NCBI GenBank assembly: GCA_963709505.1
Contig: CAVPXC010000020.1
Span: 1-64,000, forward strand
Source: CAVPXC01 sp963709505
GTDB taxonomy: Bacteria; Chloroflexota; Anaerolineae; JAAEKA01
Direction of reading: 5' to 3'
Length of the DNA: 64,000 nt
Made by a program: the position numbers and the translations under genes. Positions 44,352 through 54,800 of this stretch are shown one piece after another. Each line of letters starts with the position of its first letter. The first letter of the stretch is position 1. The notes beneath the pieces are model-generated. The model saw only the letters and a list, made by a program, of their open reading frames with translations. It made no database searches and was not told the origin of the DNA.

Positions 44352-46572
44352 CTATTCATCAGTGATCTCGATTTCGGCAAGAACCAGGCGATCACCGGGC
44401 AGGACTTCGGTTGCCTGGAGCACGGCCAGGTTTTGCATCATATCGGGCCGGTATAGGCCCATTAGCAAGCGATACCGTCCTGGTGGGACCGTCTCGTCCA
44501 GTTGAAGGCGCTGTTGGTCGATTACGATTTCACCAGGCTCCCATTGCGTCGTCGGGCTGAATCCGTAGATTGGAGGGCTATCGCTCTGGGCGACCTTGCC
44601 CGAATCGTCCATCGGTGCCAGATGGAGGAATATGGAATAATCAGCGGCGGGCGACTTCTGGGTAAACCAGTATAGCCGAATAGGAATTGTTTCTCCGGGT
44701 TTCCACGATGTCGCAGGCAAGTAATCCCCCAGAAGCGACACCCCGTCTTCAAAATCCGCCGTGTATGTGGTTGGCAGTCTATTTGGCTCGCCACGGCCTT
44801 GATGAAGCCACAGCAAAAGGAACAACACGATCGTGGCGATTCCGGCGGCAAGCAGAATGATTCTCCTTTGACGCGATCGAAGCACGATCCAGGCAAGGAT
44901 GGCGAGCGATACCAAGGAGATGGTCAGAGCAAACCAGCGCACCGGCGTGTTGCCAAACCGAAAATCCACCTGATGGGTGCCAGGCGGAATCTCAGCAGTC
45001 ACCAGGCCCAGGGAACCGCTCGGGCCAACGGCTAAGCGCTCGCCGTCGACATAGGCGCGCCAGCCTGGGAAATAGATCCGGTGCAAGCGCAGCGGCATGG
45101 AAGCATCGCTCCGAACCTGGACCTGGAGATGGGTTGGCCCTTCGGAGAGCACCTGTACAATGGGCCTGGCTGCCAATGGGTCAGATGGAGGCATGTCGGG
45201 TGATCGCGACTGCGACAGCTTGGAAGCTCGGTATCTGCAGGTCTTTGGGAGTATAGTCGGTGAACAGGGCAAAGCCGGCCCTACCGCGCTCGAACAGATC
45301 CAACTGATTGATCTGGTCGTTGCGAATCTTAGGCCAGATCCAGGAGAGATCGGACGCAAGCCGTAGCAGACCAGAGAGGGCGATCAACAGAAGCAAGCCT
45401 GCGGCAAGAATCGTACCCGGCGTGCCTCTTAGCGGGCGCAGCAGGAAGATGGAGCCGGTCAACATTGCCGTGCAGAATGACACTAACCCCAACAACCGCC
45501 AGGGAAACTGAATGAAACGCACCAGTGGCAAGATCTCCCAGAAAGGACGCGTGACGGTGAGTTGCATCGCCAGCGCTATGGCTGCAAGACCCGCCAACAA
45601 AATGAGGGCGAAACGCATTCGGACAACCTGGAAAGGAATAGCAATCACAGAGAGCACGAGCAACACGGCTGGCCATAGCGCGAGGTGAAACCTGGTGCCA
45701 CCCCAATAGTCCACTAACAACGAACGTTGTACTAAGTCAGTCAGCGAGACCAGGTTCTGCGCGGCGGAACGAGGACCACTAAGCATCGCGGCTTCGATTT
45801 TGGTGTATCCAACCTCAGCAATGGCTGGCATCCAATAAAAAGCACTCAGCCCCAAGCCAAGACCGATGGCAGCAGCGACTGCGGTGAGCTGTGGCATGCG
45901 GTGCTCGCGCCATGCCAAAAGAACCAGGTAAATCAGTATCGCGGGGAGGACAAACAGCGCCGTGATATTGTGCGCAAGAACCAGGAGCCCCACCAGGACA
46001 CCACCCAGGGCAATTTGACTACGGTTGGGTTGCTCCAGCGCTCGATGGAGTGACCAGAATACCCATGGGAGAAGGCCCAGGGCCAGAGCTTCGGCGGCCG
46101 CGCCGCGCTCGTAGATGTTGGTCAGAAGATACGGTGCAAATAGATAGGCTGCCCCTGCCACGAAACCTGCCCGCCGGTCACGGAACAGCCAGCGCGCATA
46201 CGCGTATGCGCCTCCGCCTGCCAAGGCGAGGCCAATCGTGAACGTAGCTTTGCTGGCCTCGATCGAGCCGAGGCCAGCAAGGCGCCACGCCAGGGCAACA
46301 TAGCTAGCTAACGGCGGGTAGAACTGAAACAGTGGAGCGCCGTAGGTGAAATTCAGGTTTTCGCCCAGGCGAGGGTAGAGCAGCCACTGACGCCAGGCCT
46401 GATCCAACTCAAACACACGGTAGATGCCAATGAGCATGTCGGCTTCGCTGGCGATGCCAGGCTGCCAAGAGCGCGCAATTGCCAACACAACTCCCAGACC
46501 CAGCAAGAAGACGGCAGTCCAGTCAAGACGAGTCCAAGGTAAGGATTTGGTTTGATCAGGCTCTCTCATCAT
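44352..46572 (-). CDS. PTPS-related (6-pyruvoyl-tetrahydropterin synthase-related) GT-C membrane protein (one frame break)
   Basis: About 740 residues when joined. The membrane half has YPRLGENLNFTYGAPLFQFY, PPLASYVALAWRLAGLGSIE, YLFAPYLLTNIYERGAAAEA, VLAHNITALFVLP and FIQFPWRLLGLVSF, the pattern of the membrane-protein family named PTPS_related; despite the name no pterin chemistry is implied. The frame shifts near 45190 and continues with VQVLSEGPTHLQVQV, a YfhO-like beta part (YFPGWRAYVDGERLAV), a last helix and one beta-sandwich-like module (IRLYWFTQKSPAADYSIFLH, GRYRLLMGLYRPDM). It faces the f/g YfhO-like paralogues on either side. Confidence 0.8.
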
Positions 46573-46967
46573 AGTGGGTCAATGGCAAACCATACCTGTT
46601 CAAGGGAAAAACTTCGGGAAGCGCAAAGAAATGCAAGGTCGGCCATGGCCTCTGCCACAACAAACTGATCAAAGAATTGATCGCTTGTGAGATTGTTTGA
46701 ACAGCTCCGCCCTTAGCGCTTTGTGCAACCGGATGATGAGTCAGAAGCATAACTCCACGGGGTGCTAATGCATGGATAATTTGGTTGGACTTCGAGTCGC
46801 TTCTGTAGAGACGAATTCGGCAAGCCAGCACTGGCACCAGTATTCTATGTTCTAGCAAGATCATTGTCAAATGGCATCAATGGCATCTTTTGTGAAGGGT
46901 AGTTCTTGACGCTGGTTGTGCTTTGTGGTAGCATCGCGCACTGATGTCCCCTGGAGGCGCAAAGCTT
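46573..46967. other. 395-bp divergent intergenic region, no gene recognised
   Basis: Lies between the start codons of two divergently transcribed GT-C genes. A minus-strand open frame (46556-46870, 104 residues) has no ribosome binding site, no recognisable domain and overlaps a gene start, so it is not called. No palindrome is present, unlike most gaps here. Promoters for both genes must lie in it, but none could be placed with confidence. Confidence 0.6.
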
Positions 46968-49187
46968 ATGAGTAGTTCTGCCGTGGCCCGAGCAAACGTG
47001 CGCTGGAAAAAACGGGCGGAGTGCCTGATTCCATGGGTGCCGTTTGCGGCGTTGCTGGCTTGGGGTTGGAGAACCACGGATCTATACCACACGGTTCCAT
47101 CCTACGGCAACGTCTTGGAAGGTCTGTGGGCGATTACCTGGTACAATGATGCCCTCCGGCTCGGCCAGTATCCTTGGGTGTATCCCCTGGCATTTCACCC
47201 TCAAGGCTGGAACGTCATTACCTATGCCTGGGGACCGGCTAACTTCGTTCTATTGTTACCTCTCAGTTGGCTAGGCGGCCCCGCCTTTGCCTACAATGTC
47301 GCTACGTTGATTACCTTCGTGATTGCTTTTGCAGGCACTCTGAAACTTGCGCGAGGCTTTGTATCACGGCTTGCCGCTACCGTGGTGGCACTCCTCTTTA
47401 CCTTCTGGGGACTGCGCTGGTACAACAACATTGGCCAGTTGAATGTAGCTCTGGCGTCGGCCTTGTTGCCATGGATGCTTTGGAGCCTGGAACGTGGCTT
47501 CGCCTCACCTCGCCGTGCGACAGGTTGGTTTGTTTTGGCGGGGATTCTTTATGCAATAAGTATTCATAGCACGCTCTATTTCATCTGGCTAGGTGGTATC
47601 GCTCTGCTTGTCTGGATTGTAGGCAGGCTTGGCTTCAAGCAGGCAAAGTGGCGGATGTACTGGTCAAGGATCTTCTTGGTCCCAGTTGTCGCCGGAGTTC
47701 TTAGCCTGCCTATGCTCGTCGCGTTCCAACAGGCCACAGCCACCGCAGGAATGTATCCCTTTACTCTCTACGACGTCAATGTTCTTGGCGCCAGCCTGAA
47801 TAGCTTCCCGATTCCATCACTCACACACCCATGGCTGGGAGGGTTGGCGCGGCTGGTCTACCATGGTTCGGGTGGAGAGACTAGCCTAACAAACCTGGGT
47901 CTCCTCGGTACGGTGATGGCACTGGTTGGGATTTCGGCAGGCTGGCGCTCTCAGCGCTGGCGCCCTGTTCTGATTTTGGCGTGCGTGGGTATTATCCTGG
48001 CTCTGGGCCTTACTTTGAAGTGGAATGACCTACCTGTGAAGATCAGCCAGTTTCGCCCTGTGAATGAGTTGATATGGCGAGTCGGCTATCGCGTGAACCC
48101 CAAGTTCTACTTTGCGGAGCCGCCGATTCCTCCCGGATTGGCCGCAGTGGTGCCGCTACCCACATTAGTTTTAGCAACGTTCGTGCCATTCTTTGCGCAA
48201 GCACGCGTCCTTGCCCGATTTGCCTTGCTTTCCGGCTTAGCCATCTTCTTGTTGACCGGTTTTGGCTTGGACCAGGTCAAACGATACTGGATACGCATCA
48301 GCCTGGCTGCACTGTTAGTCGTAGAGGTGCTTCCGCCTCCGACGCAAAGCTATGCGTTTCCTCCGCAGTCCCATCCCGCTTATGAATGGCTAAGGCAGCA
48401 GTCCATGGGCGACAACGGTATCATCGAATTTACTACGGACCCCGAGCTTCGGCTAGAGTTATCTGTTGGGGGGAAAACCATTTGGGCGACGAAAGCACAC
48501 CAACAGGCGACTGTGGGCGGTGCGAGCAGTATCATTCCTGGCCACATAGCCTATTTGATGCGCTGGCTTGCCGAACATCCCCAGCCTTTCAAACACCCTG
48601 ATTTCGTTTCGTTGCTGCGATATTATCATGTGAGGTACGTTGTGTTGACCATGACCGGCGGCGGGCAGGAACAGAGCCTTGTCGAAGGCAAGATGAATCA
48701 AGAGCTGAGCTTCGTTCAGTGTTTCTCACCCACCTCCCAGATTCAACCCTACAACAACCAGATCTGTGTTCTTGAAGTATTGCCATCTCGCACCCCCGGT
48801 CTTAACCTGATGTTCCGGGAAGGATGGTCTGGACTTGAAGAATGGGGCCGGTGGATCGATGGAACCGAGGCCAAGGCTAACTGGATTGCCACTGCAAAGA
48901 CGCCGCACTTGCTACATCTGCAAGCCTTTCCCTATTGCGTTTCCGGGCAACAACAGCAGGTGTTCATCGAGGTCAATGGAACACCAATGACTGAGCATCG
49001 GTGGACCGACTGCGAGCCGTGGTCTGCCAGCATCACTATTCCTGCCGAACTCGTCCAAATCGGACCTAACGATTTGGTCGTCCGGACTGACTATGCTGTG
49101 CGGCCAATCGACAGTTCCGGCGCAGAAACCGGCGATCCCCGAAACCTCTCAGTTGGGTTCACCGAATTGCGTATGGCTGAGGAATAA
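46968..49187 (+). CDS. YfhO-like GT-C membrane protein, paralogue of 42057-44267
   Basis: 739 residues, intact. It aligns along its whole length with the protein at 42057-44267: compare YGNVLEGLWAITWYNDALRL, LSWLGGPAFAYNVATLITF, NIGQLNVALASALLPWMLWS and FYFAEPPIPPG, and the terminal LMFREGWSGLEEWGRWIDG and NDLVVRTDYAVRPIDSSGA. The pair arose by duplication, with a PTPS-related gene now between them. ATG 46968 is chosen because GGAGG lies 10 nt upstream; ATG 46944 is in frame but lacks a site. It is convergent with the next gene. Confidence 0.82.
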   Translation: MSSSAVARANVRWKKRAECLIPWVPFAALLAWGWRTTDLYHTVPSYGNVLEGLWAITWYNDALRLGQYPWVYPLAFHPQGWNVITYAWGPANFVLLLPLSWLGGPAFAYNVATLITFVIAFAGTLKLARGFVSRLAATVVALLFTFWGLRWYNNIGQLNVALASALLPWMLWSLERGFASPRRATGWFVLAGILYAISIHSTLYFIWLGGIALLVWIVGRLGFKQAKWRMYWSRIFLVPVVAGVLSLPMLVAFQQATATAGMYPFTLYDVNVLGASLNSFPIPSLTHPWLGGLARLVYHGSGGETSLTNLGLLGTVMALVGISAGWRSQRWRPVLILACVGIILALGLTLKWNDLPVKISQFRPVNELIWRVGYRVNPKFYFAEPPIPPGLAAVVPLPTLVLATFVPFFAQARVLARFALLSGLAIFLLTGFGLDQVKRYWIRISLAALLVVEVLPPPTQSYAFPPQSHPAYEWLRQQSMGDNGIIEFTTDPELRLELSVGGKTIWATKAHQQATVGGASSIIPGHIAYLMRWLAEHPQPFKHPDFVSLLRYYHVRYVVLTMTGGGQEQSLVEGKMNQELSFVQCFSPTSQIQPYNNQICVLEVLPSRTPGLNLMFREGWSGLEEWGRWIDGTEAKANWIATAKTPHLLHLQAFPYCVSGQQQQVFIEVNGTPMTEHRWTDCEPWSASITIPAELVQIGPNDLVVRTDYAVRPIDSSGAETGDPRNLSVGFTELRMAEE

Positions 49188-49259
49188 GCAGTATAGGTGC
49201 TAATCGTTAGTAGCCCAGCCCGTTTAGGTTTGAGAGCCCTGACGAAGGCATCCCGGAGC

Positions 49260-52228
49260 TCACTTGGCAGCCTCGGGCTTGACCTGTACGTCGATCGGCA
49301 ATATCAGCAGGTTGTCGGCCATCGGTTGACCGTTCTCGTCGAGTGCTGTCAGGCGCTGCAGAGTCACCGCATCGTACCAACCAGCGGCCAGACGGTAGGA
49401 TCCGGGCGGCAAACCGGCGGGCACTTGTAGCCGGACATCTTCCAAAAACACCTCCCCCGGCAACCAGGAGGAAGCGGGACACTCGCCGCCGCATGGAGGG
49501 CCGTCCTGTTGGGCCACTGGAAGTCCCTCAGGACCCAGCAAGTGGATGAACCGCACCAGGTCCTGGTTCAGCGTGATCAGCGCTTGCCACGCCAGGGTGA
49601 TCGTGATCGTCTGGCTCGGCACTGCTTCCACAGGCAATTCGGTATCCGTTCCAAGCAAGGTTACCTGGTCGCCGAAGGTCGCCTGGATCGGGTTCAGTAG
49701 AGGAGGCACGTCAAAACGCCTGGGCCGTCCGCTGACCTCCACCTCGCCGAGCGGCACCGGTTGCCCTCCATCACCTGGCCAGCCCAGCAACAAGGCGTAG
49801 ACACCCGGCTCTACGTCTGGCGGCAGCCGCAGATCGGCATACGTGTGCAGAGGGTGGCCCACCGGCATGTCTGGCGGCAGCCGCAGAGTGGCGGTGACTG
49901 GCGTGCCGCCAAGTGAAACGGTAAATACTTGGTCCCGCGGCAGTGACTGGCCGGCCTGCCAGTAGAGCCGAAGCGTCAGCGGTGACCCCGGCTGCACCGT
50001 CGCCGGCCAGTCGTCAAGGCCGAGCAAGGTGAGGCCGGCCGGCAAAGAGACGTCAAGGGGACAGCGCGGGCGGTAGAACGTCACCGGAGACCGACTCAGC
50101 CGGCGCACTGATGGATGCCTGCTGTAAGATGATGCTGCTTCCCGCAGGGGCTGTGCCGCCAGTGGGGAGGACCGGGATCAAGGTCTCAGAGTCGTACAGC
50201 CGCGCCTCCAACGTCACCGGTCCGGGCAACTGGGTGGCTGGCACATCGACCAGGTGATACGTGTGCACCAACGTGTTCGGCGTCCAGACGAAGGGCATCT
50301 CGGGAGTGCCCTGCTGCACATGGAGCAGCTGTTGGTCCGCATGGCTGAGCCGGTGCCTTCCAGCGTCGAGCAAATCCACCGACGCTCGTAGACCGGTTAA
50401 TGGCTGGTCGACCTGCCACGTTAGGATGACCCAGAAGGGAGTGCCTGCGCTGGCGGTTGTGCTGTTGCGGTCCGGATTAGGATAGGCAGCCCCCCAACGG
50501 GCCTCGACCAGCTTCACGCCGCCGGAGAAGGATTGGTCGAGCATGACCTGGTTGCCCGCTGCGTTAAAATCGGGCTGTTTACCCAGCTCGTAGCCTAGGA
50601 GGTCAAAATTGCGCAGATGCTCTTCGGTCACCGGTCTGCCCTCACGATCCAGATAGAAGGGCACGACCTGCTTGGCATCCGCATACGTTTGCGGCTCGAT
50701 GTTCCAGACTGGAACCAGCACCTGCTGGCCGCCAGCCTCTTCATTGGGCGCACCGGAGCCGGTGGAGCGGGCTCCCAGATGGCTCGCCAGCCAGGGAGCG
50801 ATCGTCTCTTCGTCCACTGCTACTTCCAGGATGGGCGCGCCGGGGAAGGCATAGTCGAGCACATGGGTTGCGTCGCCATACATCGGCACGACGGCAACAG
50901 CATTCGGAGTGGCCTGGATACGCTCGCCGAGGAGCATGGTATCGCCGTTAAAGGCTTCATAAAGATCGATCTGCCGATAGGTGACAAAGTAGTCGTGGAC
51001 GGTGCGCGCTCCTTCGGTCGCCAGGAGTAGTACCACGCCTAAAACGGCAACTCCCCGCCAAACAGGGCCCCGCGCTGCAAGCCGGCTGGCCAGCGCGCCA
51101 AGCGGCCAGGCGGTCAGCAAGAAGGCCGCTGGCAAGGCGCCAAAGAGGCGCGGATAGTGTGGATTGCTAGCCAGAGAGAGTACGCTGGGCACGGCCAGCA
51201 CCAGCAGCCAGGTTAGGAGCGTCCAGCCGCGTGGATCGCTGCGCTTGCGCAGGCTGAGGATCGCTGCGCCGACGCCAAGCCCGAACAAGACGGCGAGCAG
51301 GCGGCGAGAATGCCGGACGGCCAGGGATGTTGTGACGGTAGTTCGGATCGCCGGCCCAGCCCAGGAACGCTCCGGCGACCTCTTTAGCACTGGAAACCAG
51401 CGGCTCCAGAAACTCCTTGCCATAGTCGCCCCGGAGCAAGGGGAAAACGTTGGCCCGGTTGACAAAGTCGTTGGGGTGCAGGGCGAAGTGAATCCCCAAG
51501 GGCAAGGGGATCACGCCGAACCCCAAAAGCGCCCAGAGGAGCGTCGGGCGAAGGGATCGTCGCTTGGCTGAGGGCAAGGCAACGTATAAGATAAACCAGA
51601 TCAGCGGCGTGAACCGGGCGGCCAGGTAAGTCGTCAAAGCCAGGCCTGCCAGGATGCCAAAGGCCAATGCCCGATCACGAGCCGGCCTGTTGCTCCAGTT
51701 TAGCCACATCACCACCGCCAGCGTAATGACGATGGGAAAGGCGTTGACCTGAAATCCGACCCGATTGATGCTTTGCGGCCAGTAGTTGACAGCCCAGAGC
51801 CCGGCAGCGATCAAGCCCACCCACAGGCCAACACGGGGTTGTGTGCGCCATAAGGCTCTGCCGGCCAAATAGAGTGCCAATACCATCAGGGCGCCCAATA
51901 TCACTCCCACCAGGCGGACGGCGAAGGGCTGACCGTCCCAAACCGCCACAAAGGGTGTGGTCAGGTAGATGTACAGCGGCTCTTTGCCCTCGGCGCGTGT
52001 GAAGAACATCCGGAACTGACCATGAAGCAGGTCTCGCGCATCCAATCCTTGCGAGGCCTCGTCCCACCACAGTCCGGGAGGTAAGGAATTCAACGACCAG
52101 GCGCGCAGGAGCAGAGTGACCCCCACCAATGCGATCAGAACAACGATTATTGGAATCAAACGGCGATGTTGGCTGGCAAGCATTCCCTTCGCCCTTGACT
52201 TAGATAAGCCTGTAGTCGATGCATCCAT
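49260..52228 (-). CDS. PMT/ArnT-like GT-C glycosyltransferase with several beta domains (two frame breaks)
   Basis: About 990 residues over three frames. The N-terminus has the GT39 loop SLPPGLWWDEASQGLDARDL (acidic pair Asp56-Glu57), GKEPLYIYLTTPFVAVWDGQ, and YWPQSINRVGFQVNAFPIV. The frame changes near 51330 and again near 50080. The middle part has the last membrane helices, then extracytoplasmic sequence with beta modules (VILTWQVDQPLTGLRASVDL). The last part has two more (LTLRLYWQAGQSLPRDQVF and ITLAWQALITLNQDLVRFIH, ending YRLAAGWYDAVTLQRLTAL). All parts are collinear with single-gene homologues in this window, so indels are the likely explanation. Confidence 0.78.
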
Positions 52229-52342
52229 GTTCGTCTCATCTTGTAGTGTAGGTTATTCCATTTGTCAAATCACTCTCGCTTCGACCTTTAGCCCCTTCGT
52301 GTTTGCTGTGGTATACTGACGCCCGAAAGGCGAAACGCATCG

Positions 52343-54649
52343 ATGAGCGTCTTGCGACGTCACTGGATTGCCACTGTCATCCTCTGCCTATTCATCGGGT
52401 TGGGAGTTCTTTATAGCACTGCCACTCCCATCTTCGAGGCAAGCGATGAACTGAACCACTATCCCTTCGTGCAGACCCTGGCCCAGGGCAACGGTCTGCC
52501 GGTGCAACGCCCGAACCAAGAAACCCTCTGGGGCCAAGAGGGCAGCCAGCCGCCGTTGTACTACGGTCTTGCTGCTGTTTTGACCGCCTGGATTGACAGT
52601 GGCGATTTTGCCCAACTCCTCGACCTGAACCCGCATGCGGAACGCGGCGTCCCTCTGGCGCCGGACAACAAGAATATGGTCCTCCACGATGCAAGGGAGG
52701 GGTTCCCCTGGCAAAACACCGTCCTGGCCGTGCACCTGATCCGCATCTTCTCGGTTCTGTTGGCGGCCGGCACCGTGCTCTGCACGTATCGTCTGGCGCT
52801 GGATCTTTTTCCCAAGCAGGTATCCATTGCCTTGACGGCGATGGCGCTTAACGCGTTTTTGCCTATGTACCTCTTCATCAGCGCCTCGGTGAACAACGAC
52901 ACACTGGTGGTTCTGCTGTCGTCCGTTGCGCTGGTGATGCTGATCCGCATGCTCCAGCGAGGAGCGTCTTCCTTGTTCCTGGTTGCACTCGGCATAGTCA
53001 TCGGTCTGGCCTGCCTGTCCAAGCTGAGCGCGCTGGGACTTATCCCCTTGGCCGGCCTCGCCCTCGCGCTGCGCTTTGTCTCCGGTGACTGGCCGCCCAA
53101 ACTCCGGAACGTCCCAAGTGGCCAGGCAAACGATAGCGGCGGACGGCGGCGCCTCTGGCTAGTGGTGCGACGTTGGGCCAGGGACTATGCGTTGGTGCTT
53201 CTCCCAGTCGTTGCGATTGCCGGCTGGTGGTATTGGCGTAACTGGCAACTGTATGGCGAACCAACGGGCTTGAATGTCATGCTGGAAATCGCCGGCCGCC
53301 GCGCGATCATGCCAGGATGGCGCGATCTCTTGGGCGAGTTCCAGGGCTTCCGGATCAATTTCTGGGGCCTGTTTGGCGGGGTCAACATTCTCATGCGCCC
53401 CGGCTGGGTTTACCCGCTCCTCGACATCTTAACGCTGATAGCAGGGATCGGCCTGGTGATCTGGGCCTGGCGCGTGTGGCGGCCACAACGTTTCGCCCAA
53501 TGGCCGGCCTTGACAGTGATAGCAGCATGGATTGTGATCGTTTTCGTTGCTTTGATCCGTTGGACTTCATCCACGATGGCTTCACAGGGCCGCCTCATCT
53601 TCCCCGCGATCTCCGGCATCTGCCTGTTCTTCGCCCTGGGCTGGCTAGGCTGGCTGTCGCCGCGCTACCAGCGGATTGCGGCAATCGCCTTTGGCGGACT
53701 GATGGCGATACTTGCCGTAACAGCGCCTTTCACTTCCATCCGGCCGGCCTATGCACGCCCAACCGATCTGATCACAGCCAATGTGCCTGCCAGCGCACAG
53801 CGCTTTGACGTCGACTATGGCGGCGTCGCGCGGCTGCTGGCATTTGAGGTGGACAAGGAACGCATCCAGCCCGGGGACAGGGTCGATGTCACATTGTACT
53901 GGCAAGCTCTGACGCCCATGCGCGATAACTACAGCGTGTACGTGCAAGTGTTTGGTTGGCAGCAGGATTTAGGCCAGCGTGACAGCTACCCGGGCGGCGG
54001 CACCTATCCCACCAGCCTCTGGTTGCCTGGACAGATCATTCGTGACCGCCATCAGATCAGCATCCCTCCGGATGCCAAGGGACCGGGACCCGCATGGATC
54101 ACCGCTGGACTGTATCAATTCGACACCATGGAACGGCCCCAAGCCGTCGATGCTGCGGGCCAGCCAGTGATCTTTCCAATTCTCACAAAGCTGGCGCTAG
54201 ATTCGCCCACCCCAACATGGCAGCCCACGCACCAATTGGATGCTAATCTGGACAACCGCGTGCGCCTGATCGGTTTCGACGCGGAGACCCAGGATGTGAG
54301 GCCAGGCCAGACATGGCCGGTAACTCTCTACTGGCAGGCGCAGGCGCAACTGAAGCAAGATTACGCGGTGTTCGTCCACTTGGTTGACGAAACAGGCTCG
54401 ATTATCGCTCAAGTCGACGAGCCGCCCCTCAAGAGTTTCTATCCAACCTCAGCCTGGGCGCCGGGGGAGATTCTCAACGATACCCACGCAGTGACGCTGC
54501 CTGCCGACGTCAGGCCAGGGCGCTATCAGGTGTTTGTTGGATTGTATGATCCAGCTACCGGGGATCGTTTACCCGTAATAGACGAGGCTGGGAAGGGCCA
54601 AGACAATCAAGTGCTTTTGGCTACGCTCGACGTGACCGCAGATCAATGA
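52343..54649 (+). CDS. DUF2142-like GT-C membrane protein with two beta domains
   Basis: 768 residues, intact. The first loop PIFEASDELNHYPFVQTLAQ followed by EGSQPPLYYGLAAVL is the DUF2142-type signature (acidic residues and His before a PPLYY motif). ASVNNDTLVVLLSSVAL and GLACLSKLSALGLIPLAG follow. About twelve hydrophobic segments end near residue 465. Two beta-sandwich-like modules follow: VDVTLYWQALTPMRDNYSVY, and VTLYWQAQAQLKQDYAVFVH with FVGLYDPATGDRLPVI. A long inverted repeat separates it from the convergent next gene. Confidence 0.85.
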   Translation: MSVLRRHWIATVILCLFIGLGVLYSTATPIFEASDELNHYPFVQTLAQGNGLPVQRPNQETLWGQEGSQPPLYYGLAAVLTAWIDSGDFAQLLDLNPHAERGVPLAPDNKNMVLHDAREGFPWQNTVLAVHLIRIFSVLLAAGTVLCTYRLALDLFPKQVSIALTAMALNAFLPMYLFISASVNNDTLVVLLSSVALVMLIRMLQRGASSLFLVALGIVIGLACLSKLSALGLIPLAGLALALRFVSGDWPPKLRNVPSGQANDSGGRRRLWLVVRRWARDYALVLLPVVAIAGWWYWRNWQLYGEPTGLNVMLEIAGRRAIMPGWRDLLGEFQGFRINFWGLFGGVNILMRPGWVYPLLDILTLIAGIGLVIWAWRVWRPQRFAQWPALTVIAAWIVIVFVALIRWTSSTMASQGRLIFPAISGICLFFALGWLGWLSPRYQRIAAIAFGGLMAILAVTAPFTSIRPAYARPTDLITANVPASAQRFDVDYGGVARLLAFEVDKERIQPGDRVDVTLYWQALTPMRDNYSVYVQVFGWQQDLGQRDSYPGGGTYPTSLWLPGQIIRDRHQISIPPDAKGPGPAWITAGLYQFDTMERPQAVDAAGQPVIFPILTKLALDSPTPTWQPTHQLDANLDNRVRLIGFDAETQDVRPGQTWPVTLYWQAQAQLKQDYAVFVHLVDETGSIIAQVDEPPLKSFYPTSAWAPGEILNDTHAVTLPADVRPGRYQVFVGLYDPATGDRLPVIDEAGKGQDNQVLLATLDVTADQ

Positions 54650-54709
54650 CTCCGCTGCCGCGTTGGCCTAAGCTGTAGCCTTTCCTGTTCCAGGGATTGA
54701 AAATCCCCT

Positions 54710-54788
54710 GTCTGAAACAGAGAAGTGCCCTCAGGCACAGGGGAACAGACGCCTCTCCAGTGCCTGAGGGCACTTCTCTGTTTCAGAC
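54710..54788. repeat. inverted repeat with perfect 29-nt arms
   Basis: GTCTGAAACAGAGAAGTGCC onward (54710-54738) is matched exactly by 54760-54788, loop 21 nt. It lies between two convergent GT-C genes and probably terminates both. Confidence 0.92.
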
Positions 54789-54800
54789 GGTGAATTCCAT

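Noticed and set aside
44352..46572. A pterin biosynthesis enzyme, from the family name PTPS-related
   Set aside because: The protein is a polytopic GT-C-like membrane protein with no Zn-binding His triad of true 6-pyruvoyl-tetrahydropterin synthase.
46556..46870. 104-residue minus-strand open frame between two divergent GT-C genes
   Set aside because: No ribosome binding site or domain, and it overlaps the start of a confident gene; treated as intergenic.
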